A stretch of DNA of 64,000 nucleotides, taken from positions 62,001 to 126,000 of the forward strand of contig NZ_ANIN01000002.1 in assembly GCF_000320365.1 (NCBI RefSeq), read 5' to 3'. The position numbers were made by a program, and so were the translations under genes. The notes below the pieces were generated by a model that did no database searches, had not been told where the DNA came from, and worked only from the letters and a program-made list of their open reading frames with translations. Shown piece by piece: positions 17,586 through 26,132 of this stretch. How positions within the stretch are numbered: the first letter of the stretch is position 1; each line of letters begins with the position of its first letter. Source of the stretch: Moraxella macacae 0408225 (GTDB taxonomy: Bacteria > Pseudomonadota > Gammaproteobacteria > Pseudomonadales > Moraxellaceae).

Positions 17586-18650
17586 TTAGTTTTTCTTTAA
17601 CATTTTTTGCCAAACTTGACGTCTGTTTTGTACTTGATTAACCGTTGCAACAAGCCACAACAAGCGGGCAAAAATTGTTGCAACGGTTAAACTTTCTGTG
17701 TTGAACACATAAAATTCATTTAGCCATGCGCCGGCCTGATAGCTGTTGCTTACACCACCAAAAGGGCATTGGGTGCTAATTGCAACCAAGCAGTTTTGCG
17801 TATAGGCTTGGATTAAGGCTTGTTCTACTGCTTGGCTGTGCGGTAAATTTCCTGCACCAAAACCCAATAAAATCAAGGCATCGGGTTTGTGTTTTAGCAT
17901 GTTTTGCAAAAGGTTTGCCAAATCATCGCCTGACATTGGAGTTAAAAAAATTGGCAATATTTTAGCGTTTGCCAAATTTTTTAGGGTATTGTCTAGATTT
18001 TCTAAATGCTGTGTTAACCAAATTTCACGTTTGGTGGTAAATTGCTTGTCGGTAAATTGATGGTAACTGGTTGCAGGGTAGCCGGCGTTTTGATGTCCTG
18101 TAAAGGCAATGGTATCGTGGCTGTGGATTTTTTGTACGGTTTGGGCTGGCCAATGGTCATAAGCAAAGCATGCGTATACCCCGGCTGTACCTGTGAGGGC
18201 TAAATGACAGCTTTGTAGCAGATTTTTACTGGCATCGCTGGCAGGATTTAGCGTGTATTTGGGTGAAAGTGGCTGTAGCAGTGGTTGCATTGCCCCTGTT
18301 ACAATCACGCAAATATCACTATCAGCGAGACTGTGTGCCAAAAACGCCGCCAAATAACTTAGTGTATCCGTACCTGTTAGTAACACAAACTGATAAATGC
18401 CGCTTTGATAAGCCTGAATAATCAACTGATAAAAATGAGCAAAATCAGCAGGCGTTAATTGACTGCTGTCTTTCACAATTGGATTGGGCAGAATTTGCCA
18501 ATGTGTGGTGGTTTTGTGGGCAAAATGTTGCTCTAAAATATCGGTTAAGATAGGTAAAAATGTGGAATTGTCAAGGCTTTTTAGCGGATTGCCATGACTG
18601 CCAAACGTTCCACCTGCATAGATGATTCCAATGGTTGCTGATTTAGGCAT
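17586..18650 (-). CDS. Asparaginase family amidohydrolase
   Basis: A 354-residue L-asparaginase/glutaminase-fold protein without signal peptide. The first active-site Thr lies in YAGGTFGS (about 11-18); the second motif reads LLTGTDTLSYLAAFL, where the usual residue before GTDT is His, here Thr. GAMQPLL and the C-terminal half are otherwise family-like. Cytoplasmic L-asparagine hydrolysis is likely, but substrate is uncertain. It overlaps the upstream smr gene by 8 bp, so the two are translationally linked. Confidence 0.8.
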   Translation of the reverse strand: MPKSATIGIIYAGGTFGSHGNPLKSLDNSTFLPILTDILEQHFAHKTTTHWQILPNPIVKDSSQLTPADFAHFYQLIIQAYQSGIYQFVLLTGTDTLSYLAAFLAHSLADSDICVIVTGAMQPLLQPLSPKYTLNPASDASKNLLQSCHLALTGTAGVYACFAYDHWPAQTVQKIHSHDTIAFTGHQNAGYPATSYHQFTDKQFTTKREIWLTQHLENLDNTLKNLANAKILPIFLTPMSGDDLANLLQNMLKHKPDALILLGFGAGNLPHSQAVEQALIQAYTQNCLVAISTQCPFGGVSNSYQAGAWLNEFYVFNTESLTVATIFARLLWLVATVNQVQNRRQVWQKMLKKN

Positions 18651-19371
18651 TTTTGGCGGCTTCCGATTTTTTTAACAATACCAATACCGCACCGTTGCCA
18701 CCTTGTTGAGCAGGGGCGGAGCAAAAAGCCAAAACTTCAGGGATTTGGCGTAACCAACCATTTACGCAGGTTTTTAAAATGCTGTCTATGCCTTTGCCAT
18801 GAATGATTTTTACCGAACTTTCGTTGGTTTTGTAGGCTTGTGTGATGAGTTTACTGACTGCTTTTTTGGCTTGTTCAATGTTTGAACCGTGCAGATCTAC
18901 TGCATCATGCCAACGGATTTTGCCTTGTTTTAATGCGTTAAATACTTTGTTGGGTAAGGTTGGTATTTTGTAGGATAGATAAGTATCACCTGATACAGGG
19001 TTTAATAGAGCCTGCATGTCAGAAAGTTGGTGATTGTTATCATCAGTATTGCCTTGGGCGGCGGCACGTTTGGCAAGAGTGGCAACATCGGATTTTTGGC
19101 CAAGTTTGTTTGTGTTGGCCAGGTTTTTATCAGCTCGGTTTTTGTCTTTGATGGGACGAACACCTGTCATAGCTTGCATAAATAGCAGTTTGTCATCGTC
19201 AATGTGTTCACTGTTGTATTGTTTGACTTGTTTGGCAACTTGGTTTTTGCTTGGTAATGCGACGTTTTCGACAGGTTTGCTGTTGTTGTTTAAGGTGCGT
19301 CCTTTAGAAAGTTCGGTTTTTAGCTGTTGCAATTGGGCTTGCATTTCGGTAGAAAAAAGGTTGTTTGACAT
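18643..19371 (-). CDS. Smr domain protein (SmrA-like nuclease)
   Basis: A 242-residue protein with a C-terminal Smr domain (about 155-235): AVDLHGSNIEQAKKAV contains the DLHG motif and VKIIHGKGIDSILK the HGKG motif of the endonuclease fold. The N-terminal 110 residues are polar and poorly conserved. Stand-alone Smr proteins nick DNA or cut RNA; the target here is unknown. The start at 19371 (MSNNLFS) has AAAGAG upstream; the track start is 11 codons earlier. Overlaps the asparaginase gene. Confidence 0.85.
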   Translation of the reverse strand: MSNNLFSTEMQAQLQQLKTELSKGRTLNNNSKPVENVALPSKNQVAKQVKQYNSEHIDDDKLLFMQAMTGVRPIKDKNRADKNLANTNKLGQKSDVATLAKRAAAQGNTDDNNHQLSDMQALLNPVSGDTYLSYKIPTLPNKVFNALKQGKIRWHDAVDLHGSNIEQAKKAVSKLITQAYKTNESSVKIIHGKGIDSILKTCVNGWLRQIPEVLAFCSAPAQQGGNGAVLVLLKKSEAAKNA

Positions 19372-19456
19372 GACTGGCTCTTTTAATTGGTTGGTTTTTG
19401 GCATTATAAAATATTTGTGCGATCAAAACAATCCGATTGGACTTGGTGTGCAGCGG

Positions 19457-21076
19457 TTAGTTTTTGTGCTTTGTATGGTTTAACCACCATAAAATCAGGT
19501 ATTTATCCAAGGTATAAAACATCAGCACCACGGAGGCAATCAAGCCATAACGCCCTGCTAAAAATTGTCCACGCATGATGTATTCACGCATAAACGAAAA
19601 TCCAGCACGCAAAAGTATGCCAACAAGTGAGCAGCGTTTGTTTTGACGGTGTTTATCCACCGCCCAATCATGGGCATAGCGGATGCGTTTGTCAATATAA
19701 TGATACAAATCATCGTTGGTGTGGTGGTGCTGTAGTCCGTTTAATTTTACGATGGCAGCGTTTTTGCTGTCCACAGATTCATGCACGTCCAAGTCATTGT
19801 AAGCAAAATTATTGGCATACAAACGATTTTCCCAATCTCGATACCAACCATTTAGGTGGGTTGGCACGCCACAAAAATAGTTAATCCGAGCAAAGGCAAA
19901 CACTTTATCCCGTTGCACGGGCTGCTTTAATACCAAGGCTATCGCGGTGCGTAAATTTTGGTCAAGGCGTTCATCGGCGTCCAGCACCAAAATATAATCG
20001 CCCGTTGCATAGCTTTGAGCCAATTGACGCTGTTTGCCAAAACCTTGCCAATCGGTATTGACATGCCATTTTGCTCCAAATTGTTTGGCAATTTGTTCGC
20101 TATTATCGCTGCTGCCACTGTCTAAAATCACAATTTCATCGGCTAAATCTTTGGCGGTTTGTAAACAAGCTGACAAATGTTTGGACTCGTTTTTGACAAT
20201 CATCACAAGCGACAAAGTGGATTTTTTGTCGGATAAATCAACGGGTTGTAAATTTTTTGTCAGGGCGGTTGAGTGCAAAAAAGCGGCGTTGGCTTGATTG
20301 TGGCTTAAATCAAAAAAAATGGCGTATTTATTAAAAGTGTATTGAGTAAAAAACAGCGAATACATCAGCCCATACGAGCCTTGCAAAAATCTGCCATCAA
20401 TAAAATATTGCTTAATAAAAGCCCATAATGGATTTAAAATAATTTTGCTAAATTTACTTTTTTTACCTTGTTTATGTCTATCTTCCGCCCATGCTTTGGC
20501 ATACGATAAGCGTTTTTTTAGCCAAAATAACGGTGTGGGAGCGGTGTGATGATGTAAAAATCCGCCAAGTTTTTTAGTATTGGCTTTGTTAGTATGGGCA
20601 TTGTTTAATACAACCGATTCATGCACCAAATTATCATCATAATAAAAATGTTTTGGATACAGACGCCAATGGGCTTTTACGCCCCATAACGCATTGTCAA
20701 TTTGCTGATTAAAGATAAAATCCAGTCGTTTTATACCATAAACCGTATTGTCGGGTTTGGTGTTTTTAACCGCCAAAATGCTTTGTTTAAGCTTTGGGGT
20801 AATTTCTTCATCGGCATCTAATGCCAAAATCCAATCGCCCGTTGCATAGCTTTGGGCTAATTGACGCTGTTTGCCAAAACCTTGCCAATCGGTATTGACA
20901 TGCCATTTTGCTCCAAATTGTTTGGTAATTTGTTCGCTGTTATCGCTGCTGCCACTGTCTAAAATCACAATTTCATCGGCTAAATCTTTGAGTGGTGGCA
21001 GTGAAATTGCTAAATTGTTGGCTTCGTTTTTGACAATCATCACCACTGACAATGTGTATTTTGATGATGGTGTCAT
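19457..21076 (-). CDS. Double GT2 glycosyltransferase (LOS core type), internally duplicated
   Basis: A 539-residue fusion of two complete GT-A (family 2) domains of the WaaE/LOS beta-glucosyltransferase type. Domain 1 (about 8-260) has DSGSSDNSEQ and LALDADEE; domain 2 (about 287-535) repeats DSGSSDNSEQ and LVLDADER. Each keeps the acidic DxD metal site, so both could be active and add two sugars in a row. A 158-bp stretch is nearly identical between halves (four mismatches) while flanks differ. AAGGAGCCACC precedes the ATG, which overlaps the phosphoethanolamine transferase stop by 4 bp. LOS assembly is inferred from family and neighbours. Confidence 0.87.
   Translation of the reverse strand: MTPSSKYTLSVVMIVKNEANNLAISLPPLKDLADEIVILDSGSSDNSEQITKQFGAKWHVNTDWQGFGKQRQLAQSYATGDWILALDADEEITPKLKQSILAVKNTKPDNTVYGIKRLDFIFNQQIDNALWGVKAHWRLYPKHFYYDDNLVHESVVLNNAHTNKANTKKLGGFLHHHTAPTPLFWLKKRLSYAKAWAEDRHKQGKKSKFSKIILNPLWAFIKQYFIDGRFLQGSYGLMYSLFFTQYTFNKYAIFFDLSHNQANAAFLHSTALTKNLQPVDLSDKKSTLSLVMIVKNESKHLSACLQTAKDLADEIVILDSGSSDNSEQIAKQFGAKWHVNTDWQGFGKQRQLAQSYATGDYILVLDADERLDQNLRTAIALVLKQPVQRDKVFAFARINYFCGVPTHLNGWYRDWENRLYANNFAYNDLDVHESVDSKNAAIVKLNGLQHHHTNDDLYHYIDKRIRYAHDWAVDKHRQNKRCSLVGILLRAGFSFMREYIMRGQFLAGRYGLIASVVLMFYTLDKYLILWWLNHTKHKN
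19996..20153. repeat. Internal direct repeat, copy 2 (GT2 domain 2)
   Basis: This 158-bp block matches 20833-20990 with only four mismatches, at a spacing of exactly 837 bp (279 codons). The sequence on either side is clearly less similar. Confidence 0.95.
20833..20990. repeat. Internal direct repeat, copy 1 (GT2 domain 1)
   Basis: Partner of 19996-20153. It encodes the segment from LADEIVILDSGSSDNSEQ to the Tyr-Ala-Thr-Gly-Asp motif. Confidence 0.95.
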
Positions 21077-22638
21077 TTTGGTGGCTCCTTAATTTCGCTT
21101 TCTTTTGGCAATAACAGCTTGCCATCAAACGGTGCTAATTTGGCAAATTCCGTCGTGCGTTCAATAAATACAGGCACGGTATTTAAATCGGTTTGCTCGG
21201 TTTGATTTAAAAAAGTATTTTGTGCTTGATTGTAAGTTTTAATGCCAAGCCAATCGGTTAAATACCATACAAAACCGTAACCTGCTTGTGGCTTATTATT
21301 TGTTATTTGTGTGGTGTCATCACTGGATAATTTAAACAGGGGTGTGCTTAGGGTAAATTGGGTGGCATCGTGTTTTAATTTGGTTTGATGTAAACCGTGG
21401 TCGGAAGTATAAACCATGCTAAACGGCTGGTTGGCGGTTTGCAATGCTTGATAAATTTGTTTTAAAAACATATCGGTTTGGTAAATGGTGCTTAAATAAT
21501 CGGATAAATACCCATTGCTAAAGTCAAAACGCGGTAGATTTTTATCCAAACGCTTCACAAAACGCGGATGCGAACCCATTAAATGTATCATAATTAATTT
21601 GGGTTTATCACTTGGTTCGTGAATAACTCTTTGAATTTCTGGCAACATTTCATAATCAAAGCGATGCGATGCAACAGGCACATGTTCGCCATAAAAATAC
21701 AAATAATCGGCGTGATTGGCAACATAAGAAATTTCACTGTCATAAATGCCAACGCGGTCTTGATTGGAAAGCCAATAGGTTTTTATGCCAACTTGTTTGG
21801 CCAGATTTAAAATGCTGTTTTGAAATTCTATTTCTTTTGGGTTGGGAATGCTCAAAAGGCGTGGCACAGAAGCGGCTGTATGTCCGGCCGGTGAAATAAA
21901 CTGGGTGTATTTTATACCGTTTACGCTGTCTAAAAACGGCGTGGTTTTCACAGGATAATTATATGATGACATATAATATCTTGACATACTTTCGCCAATT
22001 ACAAAAACGTAATTTTGATATTTGGGGGTAAAACTTTTAACTTGCCAAGCGATTGGTCTTTGTGAAAGTGTTGCCAACTTGCTATTATACTCTTTATATT
22101 CGTGATAGCTCTTCACTGTATAAGGAATTAAATTTAAAATTTCAGAATAACCCCATTTAAAACTTGATCGTCCAATGGGGGCAATGCTGCCAATAAATAA
22201 CAGCGTTAAGACAATGCTAAAACCTTTAAAAAATTTGTGCTGTTTTGTTGTGATTTTGATCTTTTTGGTTAAATAAATCACAGTAATAGTGGCTACAATA
22301 ATAATACAATAAAGCAATAATGTAAATGGATCAAAAAATTCTGTGGCTTCATTGACATTGGTTTCTAAGGCAGCAGCAATAATCGCTGAATTTGGATAGC
22401 CAAATTGCCAACCAATGGGAAAATATACCACCCATAATAATAAAAGTGGGCTAAACACTTTAAACACAATGGGCTTAAACCATAGACAATTTAGAATGAG
22501 CCAAATCAGCAAAATATCGTGGATTCTGGGCGTGCTGCCTACCACGCCCCAACATAAAAATGCAGCAAAGATTAAAGTGGCGATAAAAACAAAATAATTG
22601 TAATATCTGAACGGTTTTTTGTGCTTGGTGAGTGTCAT
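21073..22638 (-). CDS. Phosphoethanolamine transferase (sulfatase/alkaline phosphatase fold)
   Basis: A 521-residue inner-membrane enzyme with about five N-terminal transmembrane helices (15-170) and a periplasmic catalytic domain. Zinc-site and nucleophile motifs are VFVIGESMSRYYMSSYNYP, AGHTAASVPRLLS (nucleophile Thr) and YTSDHGLHQ. It should move phosphoethanolamine from phosphatidylethanolamine onto LOS core or lipid A; the sequence fits the CptA/EptA group, but which site is decorated cannot be told. Such changes lower negative charge at the surface. Shares an operon with the double GT2 gene (ATGA overlap) and lies 26 bp after the XRE gene. Confidence 0.85.
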   Translation of the reverse strand: MTLTKHKKPFRYYNYFVFIATLIFAAFLCWGVVGSTPRIHDILLIWLILNCLWFKPIVFKVFSPLLLLWVVYFPIGWQFGYPNSAIIAAALETNVNEATEFFDPFTLLLYCIIIVATITVIYLTKKIKITTKQHKFFKGFSIVLTLLFIGSIAPIGRSSFKWGYSEILNLIPYTVKSYHEYKEYNSKLATLSQRPIAWQVKSFTPKYQNYVFVIGESMSRYYMSSYNYPVKTTPFLDSVNGIKYTQFISPAGHTAASVPRLLSIPNPKEIEFQNSILNLAKQVGIKTYWLSNQDRVGIYDSEISYVANHADYLYFYGEHVPVASHRFDYEMLPEIQRVIHEPSDKPKLIMIHLMGSHPRFVKRLDKNLPRFDFSNGYLSDYLSTIYQTDMFLKQIYQALQTANQPFSMVYTSDHGLHQTKLKHDATQFTLSTPLFKLSSDDTTQITNNKPQAGYGFVWYLTDWLGIKTYNQAQNTFLNQTEQTDLNTVPVFIERTTEFAKLAPFDGKLLLPKESEIKEPPK

Positions 22639-22664
22639 AGCAGTGCTTTTATTTTCATGATACT

Positions 22665-23096
22665 TTACAGGGCAATCAATTCATCTTTTTTATTGAGTTC
22701 TTTGAGTGCATTAATAATATCATCTTTTTGGTTTAGGAGCAGTTTTAAATCATCAATGCGTTCTTGTTGATGTTTTAAAATAAGCTGTAGTTTGTCTATT
22801 TCCGCGGTCAGTTTTGCAACATCGCTTTGCAATTTTTCGTCATGGTTATAATAATTGTTGTTACTGTGATAATTTTCACCAATTTGCACAATGCTTTTAT
22901 GCTCTGATTTTAATAATTCAGCAAATTGCACATCAAGCAATTCGGCAATGTCATGTAATCTTTTTAAATTTGGCATGCTTTTTCCTGCTTCAATTTTGGC
23001 ATAGCCATTACGACTTAAACCCAATTTTTCGGCCATTTGCTCTTGTGTCCAGTTGCGTTCTTCGCGAAGTATGCGAATGGTGTCAAAGTCAATCAT
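22665..23096 (-). CDS. XRE-type helix-turn-helix regulator with C-terminal coiled coil
   Basis: A 143-residue protein. Residues 5-62 are a Cro/CI-type HTH (LREERNWTQEQMAEKLGLSR, then NGYAKIEAGKSMPNLKRLHD); residues 88-140 form a Leu/Ile heptad coiled coil likely used for dimerisation. The track start is 44 codons too early; the ATG at 23096 has TAGGAA upstream. A perfect palindrome lies 17 bp before the ATG, so autoregulation is inferred. It is divergent from the DnaJ-fusion operon and upstream of the LOS genes, so it could control either side. Confidence 0.82.
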   Translation of the reverse strand: MIDFDTIRILREERNWTQEQMAEKLGLSRNGYAKIEAGKSMPNLKRLHDIAELLDVQFAELLKSEHKSIVQIGENYHSNNNYYNHDEKLQSDVAKLTAEIDKLQLILKHQQERIDDLKLLLNQKDDIINALKELNKKDELIAL

Positions 23097-23112
23097 AAAA
23101 AAATTCCTAAAA

Positions 23113-23131
23113 TGCCAACTGGCAGTTGGCA
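23113..23131. promoter_or_regulatory. Palindromic operator beside the XRE gene
   Basis: TGCCAACT-GGC-AGTTGGCA, a perfect inverted repeat with 8-bp arms, just before the XRE ribosome binding site and between the two divergent transcription units. It is GC-richer than its surroundings. The likely ligand is the XRE protein itself. Confidence 0.6.
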
Positions 23132-23170
23132 AATGCAAGGTGTGGGTTGGTTTAAAGTTTGGTTGGTTTA

Positions 23171-23199
23171 TTGTAACATAATTTTGCTGAAATTTATAA
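23171..23199 (+). promoter_or_regulatory. Possible promoter of the DnaJ-fusion operon
   Basis: TTGTAA and TTATAA with a 17-bp spacer. The start point would fall only about 10 bp before the ATG at 23215, and no Shine-Dalgarno is visible there, so the first gene may be read from a very short leader. Confidence 0.35.
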
Positions 23200-23214
23200 A
23201 TTTTAATTAATATC

Positions 23215-24846
23215 ATGAAAAAAATCAAAACACACTATGACAATTTGGGTGTCGCACGCAATGCCCAGCCTGAAGTGATTAAGGCGGCCTATAAGGCTTT
23301 GGCACAAAAATATCACCCAGACAGAAATCCTAATAATCCTGATGCCGAGCGCATTATGAAAATCATCAATGCTGCTTATAATGTATTGATTGATCCTGTG
23401 AGTCGCGCCGAGCATGATCGCTGGATAAAAGAGCAAGAGGCAAAACTTAATGCCAATGCCAATCAAACCAATGCCAATCAAGCCCATCAAACTCAAAATA
23501 ACAGCTCAAATCGCACATGGAATAATTATACCAATACGCAAAACAACACGCAAAACAATACGCAAAATCATCAAAACAACAATCAGCAAAATAAAAAGTC
23601 ATCGTCTTGGTCGGTTCATGGGAGAATGAAACGAAGTACTTATGCTTTGTTGGGTATTCCTACTATCATTGTATATTGGACTATGCGTATTGGTGCCACA
23701 GGCATTGCCGAGGGAATGGATACCTATGTTTTTAGCGAATTATTATTTTTAATGTTACTAGAATTACTACCACTTTACTTTTTGTTTTTTTTATCCATCA
23801 AAAGAGCACACGATTGTAATCTGAAAGGTTGGTGGGTTTTAATTCCATTTTATATATTCATACTGTTTTTTAAGAATCCAACCAAAGGGGTTAATCGTTT
23901 TGGTTATGATCCAAGAGAAGAGTATGTTGACGATGGAAGGGAATTTGAAAAGGAGTACTCTTTTTGGTGGATTGTTGGTTTTAATCTTCTATTGAATCTG
24001 ATTCAGATATCTAGTGCTGTAGCACAACAACCCAAACCTGATATCGATACAAGCAGCCAAACCACCGAAAGCACCTATTCCACCGAAAACAACAATCAGC
24101 CTGAACCACCAACGCCCCCAGTGGCAACCACAGCGGTATACACGCCAACAGAAACACCAACAGAAACGCACACAGAGACACGCAATGAACCCAGTCTAAA
24201 TGTTGCCAAATCTGAATATGACAGGGCGGTGAACAATATTAACTATGTTTGGGATAGTTTGCATCCAAGCGTGCGTGATTTTTTGCGTGATGAACAAAAA
24301 GCCATTAACAAAAAACGCGAACAAGACTGTAAAGCCTATGGCAACAATCAAAGCAGCAATAAAAATACCGCCAAGGCTTATCGTTATTTGTGCGAAGTGC
24401 CACAATTAAACGAGCGGGCAGAGTATCTAACAACCCAGTTAAATACGGTGATAACGCCACCGATTAGTCCACAGCCCTTACCTGAAACCGGTGCAACCAA
24501 CAAACCTAATTTACACGGTGATTCGCCTTTACAAATTAAAACCAGTGCAGGCAGTCATTATTGGGTAAAAATTGTTAAGTCCTATAATGAAAAAGCTGAA
24601 ATCGTCAGTTATTTTATTCGTGGTGGCGAAACTTTAGATGTGAATTTGCCAAGTGGAGAGTATATTATCAAATACGCTTATGGCGATACTTGGTATGGTA
24701 GAGAGCATTTATTTGGTGAAAATACGCGTTATTCTAAAGCCGATGAAGTTTTAGATTTTTATTACAATCAAGGTTATACCATCGAACTTATCCAGCAGAT
24801 CAATGGCAATTTACACACAACAGCAATTGACGAAAGTCAATTTTAA
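23215..24846 (+). CDS. DnaJ-domain / DUF805 / LprI-like fusion membrane protein
   Basis: A 543-residue multidomain protein. Residues 4-70 are a J-domain with the HPD motif (YHPDRN, 34-36), which would recruit an Hsp70. An Asn/Gln-rich linker (80-125) leads to a DUF805-like membrane region (about 128-265, with GRMKRSTYALLG, IKRAHDCNLKGWW and NPTKGVNRFG), then a further helix, a Pro/Thr-rich linker, a two-cysteine helical region resembling LprI/DUF1311 (about 327-405), and a beta-rich C-terminus (LQIKTSAGSHYWVKIV, GREHLFGENTRYSKADEV). Function unknown. It is the first gene of a seven-gene operon. Domain names are from motif recognition, the LprI call being the weakest. Confidence 0.72.
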   Translation: MKKIKTHYDNLGVARNAQPEVIKAAYKALAQKYHPDRNPNNPDAERIMKIINAAYNVLIDPVSRAEHDRWIKEQEAKLNANANQTNANQAHQTQNNSSNRTWNNYTNTQNNTQNNTQNHQNNNQQNKKSSSWSVHGRMKRSTYALLGIPTIIVYWTMRIGATGIAEGMDTYVFSELLFLMLLELLPLYFLFFLSIKRAHDCNLKGWWVLIPFYIFILFFKNPTKGVNRFGYDPREEYVDDGREFEKEYSFWWIVGFNLLLNLIQISSAVAQQPKPDIDTSSQTTESTYSTENNNQPEPPTPPVATTAVYTPTETPTETHTETRNEPSLNVAKSEYDRAVNNINYVWDSLHPSVRDFLRDEQKAINKKREQDCKAYGNNQSSNKNTAKAYRYLCEVPQLNERAEYLTTQLNTVITPPISPQPLPETGATNKPNLHGDSPLQIKTSAGSHYWVKIVKSYNEKAEIVSYFIRGGETLDVNLPSGEYIIKYAYGDTWYGREHLFGENTRYSKADEVLDFYYNQGYTIELIQQINGNLHTTAIDESQF

Positions 24847-24855
24847 GGAGTTTTT

Positions 24856-25059
24856 ATGTCAGAAAATCAACCTAAAGCCAAACAGAAATTCCCAATTTGG
24901 ATACCTATTGTGTCTATTATTGTGGCAGTTGTTTTAAATGCAGGGCCGTTGCAATATGGATTTTATGAATTAGCAATGGTTGATATTTTTGGTTCATTTC
25001 TTGCGAATTGTTTTATTTTATATCTTATCAACGGTATTGTTAATCTGTTTAGGAAGTAA
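24856..25059 (+). CDS. Small two-helix membrane protein
   Basis: 67 residues: a basic N-terminus (MSENQPKAKQK) then two hydrophobic helices (WIPIVSIIVAVVLNAG and SFLANCFILYLINGIVNLF). I do not recognise it. AAGGAGTTTTT precedes the ATG, 9 bp after the stop of the DnaJ-fusion gene; the same ribosome binding site is repeated before the next gene. Second gene of the operon. Confidence 0.6.
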   Translation: MSENQPKAKQKFPIWIPIVSIIVAVVLNAGPLQYGFYELAMVDIFGSFLANCFILYLINGIVNLFRK

Positions 25060-25070
25060 AAGGAGTTTTT

Positions 25071-25433
25071 ATGAAAAAATGTATGAAAAAACTGGCGTTG
25101 TTTTTATTGTTAGGCTTATCAATCAACGCTCAAGCCTATGAAGTAAAAAATGTTTGTGCCAAATACATGACTAATTACAGTTGGTCAAAATCTTATAGCG
25201 TGCAAACCCAAATCTATGAAGGGCGAGAACTAAATCAAGCCACTGGCAATCCGTATTTTGGTAATTATGATATGTTTAGCCATTATGCGGTGATTTGGTG
25301 GGATAGAGGCAAAGCAAGCATCATTAAACTTAATTTTCATGTTGCAGGCAGTATGCTTTTAAACAGCAAAGGCACAGATCAAAATGGCCGTCAGTGGCAA
25401 CTTTCCGATGACAGCTATGGTTACTGTTTTTAA
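25071..25433 (+). CDS. Secreted protein of unknown function
   Basis: 120 residues with a signal peptide (KLALFLLLGLSINAQA, cleaved near residue 22). The mature part is rich in Tyr, Trp and Ser and has two cysteines, in NVCAKYM near its start and in YGYCF at the extreme C-terminus, suited to one disulfide closing the fold. Not recognised. Third gene of the operon, 11 bp after the previous stop, with AAGGAG. Confidence 0.6.
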   Translation: MKKCMKKLALFLLLGLSINAQAYEVKNVCAKYMTNYSWSKSYSVQTQIYEGRELNQATGNPYFGNYDMFSHYAVIWWDRGKASIIKLNFHVAGSMLLNSKGTDQNGRQWQLSDDSYGYCF

Positions 25434-25443
25434 GGAAACTATC

Positions 25444-25650
25444 ATGCCTGATGTAAATAAAAAAGAAGCAGCATTTGGTGTATATGTATTTATTGTGGTG
25501 GCAGTTAGAATTTTTTTGAGTGCTGTTATGCCAATTTATGCCATTGTAAAAGATGTGCAAAATGACAAAATCATGTGGGCGGTGGCTGATTTTGTGTTGT
25601 TTTTCCCCATTGGTACAATCCGTGGGTTAATGTATTTATTTGAACTTTAA
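25444..25650 (+). CDS. Small two-helix membrane protein
   Basis: 68 residues beginning MPDVNKKEAAFG, with two hydrophobic stretches (VYVFIVVAVRIFLSAVMPIYAIV and ADFVLFFPIGTIRGLMYLF) flanking the charged loop KDVQNDK. The track start is 20 codons too early and lies inside the previous gene; the ATG at 25444 has AAGGAAA. Not recognised. Fourth gene of the operon. Confidence 0.55.
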   Translation: MPDVNKKEAAFGVYVFIVVAVRIFLSAVMPIYAIVKDVQNDKIMWAVADFVLFFPIGTIRGLMYLFEL

Positions 25651-25659
25651 GGAATTTTT

Positions 25660-26124
25660 ATGAAAAAATTAATGTTAGCAAGTTTGTTATTAATAAGCAG
25701 TCAAATGACAATGGCAGCGGATTGGGCGTTAGTTGGAACAGGTATGGCTGGAAAAAAAATCAGTATTGATAATGACAGTATACAAGGCTATTATTTTAAT
25801 GGCTATGACAAAGACAAGTATTATGTAACCGCTTGGGTAAAATATAACTATCCAAAATTGCAGACGATACCTAGTGGTAAATCCAAGGGTAAAAAATACA
25901 AAGAAGACAGAAGTTTTTGGTATGCAGATTGTTTAAATAATAAACATAACATAGGTGAGATTCATTATTATTCTGTATCGGGCGCTGTGGTTCATAGTGA
26001 AAAATATTATGTCAGTACATCCAGTTCTGATAGTTGGGAGAGAATTATTCCTGATACAGTAGGTGAAAAAATAACAGAACGCATGTGTGCAATATATCAA
26101 CTAAAACAATCTTATAAAAAGTAA
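25660..26124 (+). CDS. Secreted protein, surface-adhesin-E-like
   Basis: 154 residues with a signal peptide (LMLASLLLISSQMTMA). The mature part has the layout of the surface-adhesin protein E-like family: WALVGTG near the start, ISIDNDSI, VTAWVKYNYP, a Cys in WYADCLNN, SGAVVHSE, and IIPDTVGEKITERMCAIY at the end. Two cysteines could pair. The family call is by pattern only. Fifth gene of the operon, 9 bp after the previous stop, with AAGGAATTTTT before the ATG. Confidence 0.6.
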   Translation: MKKLMLASLLLISSQMTMAADWALVGTGMAGKKISIDNDSIQGYYFNGYDKDKYYVTAWVKYNYPKLQTIPSGKSKGKKYKEDRSFWYADCLNNKHNIGEIHYYSVSGAVVHSEKYYVSTSSSDSWERIIPDTVGEKITERMCAIYQLKQSYKK

Positions 26125-26132
26125 GGATTCTG

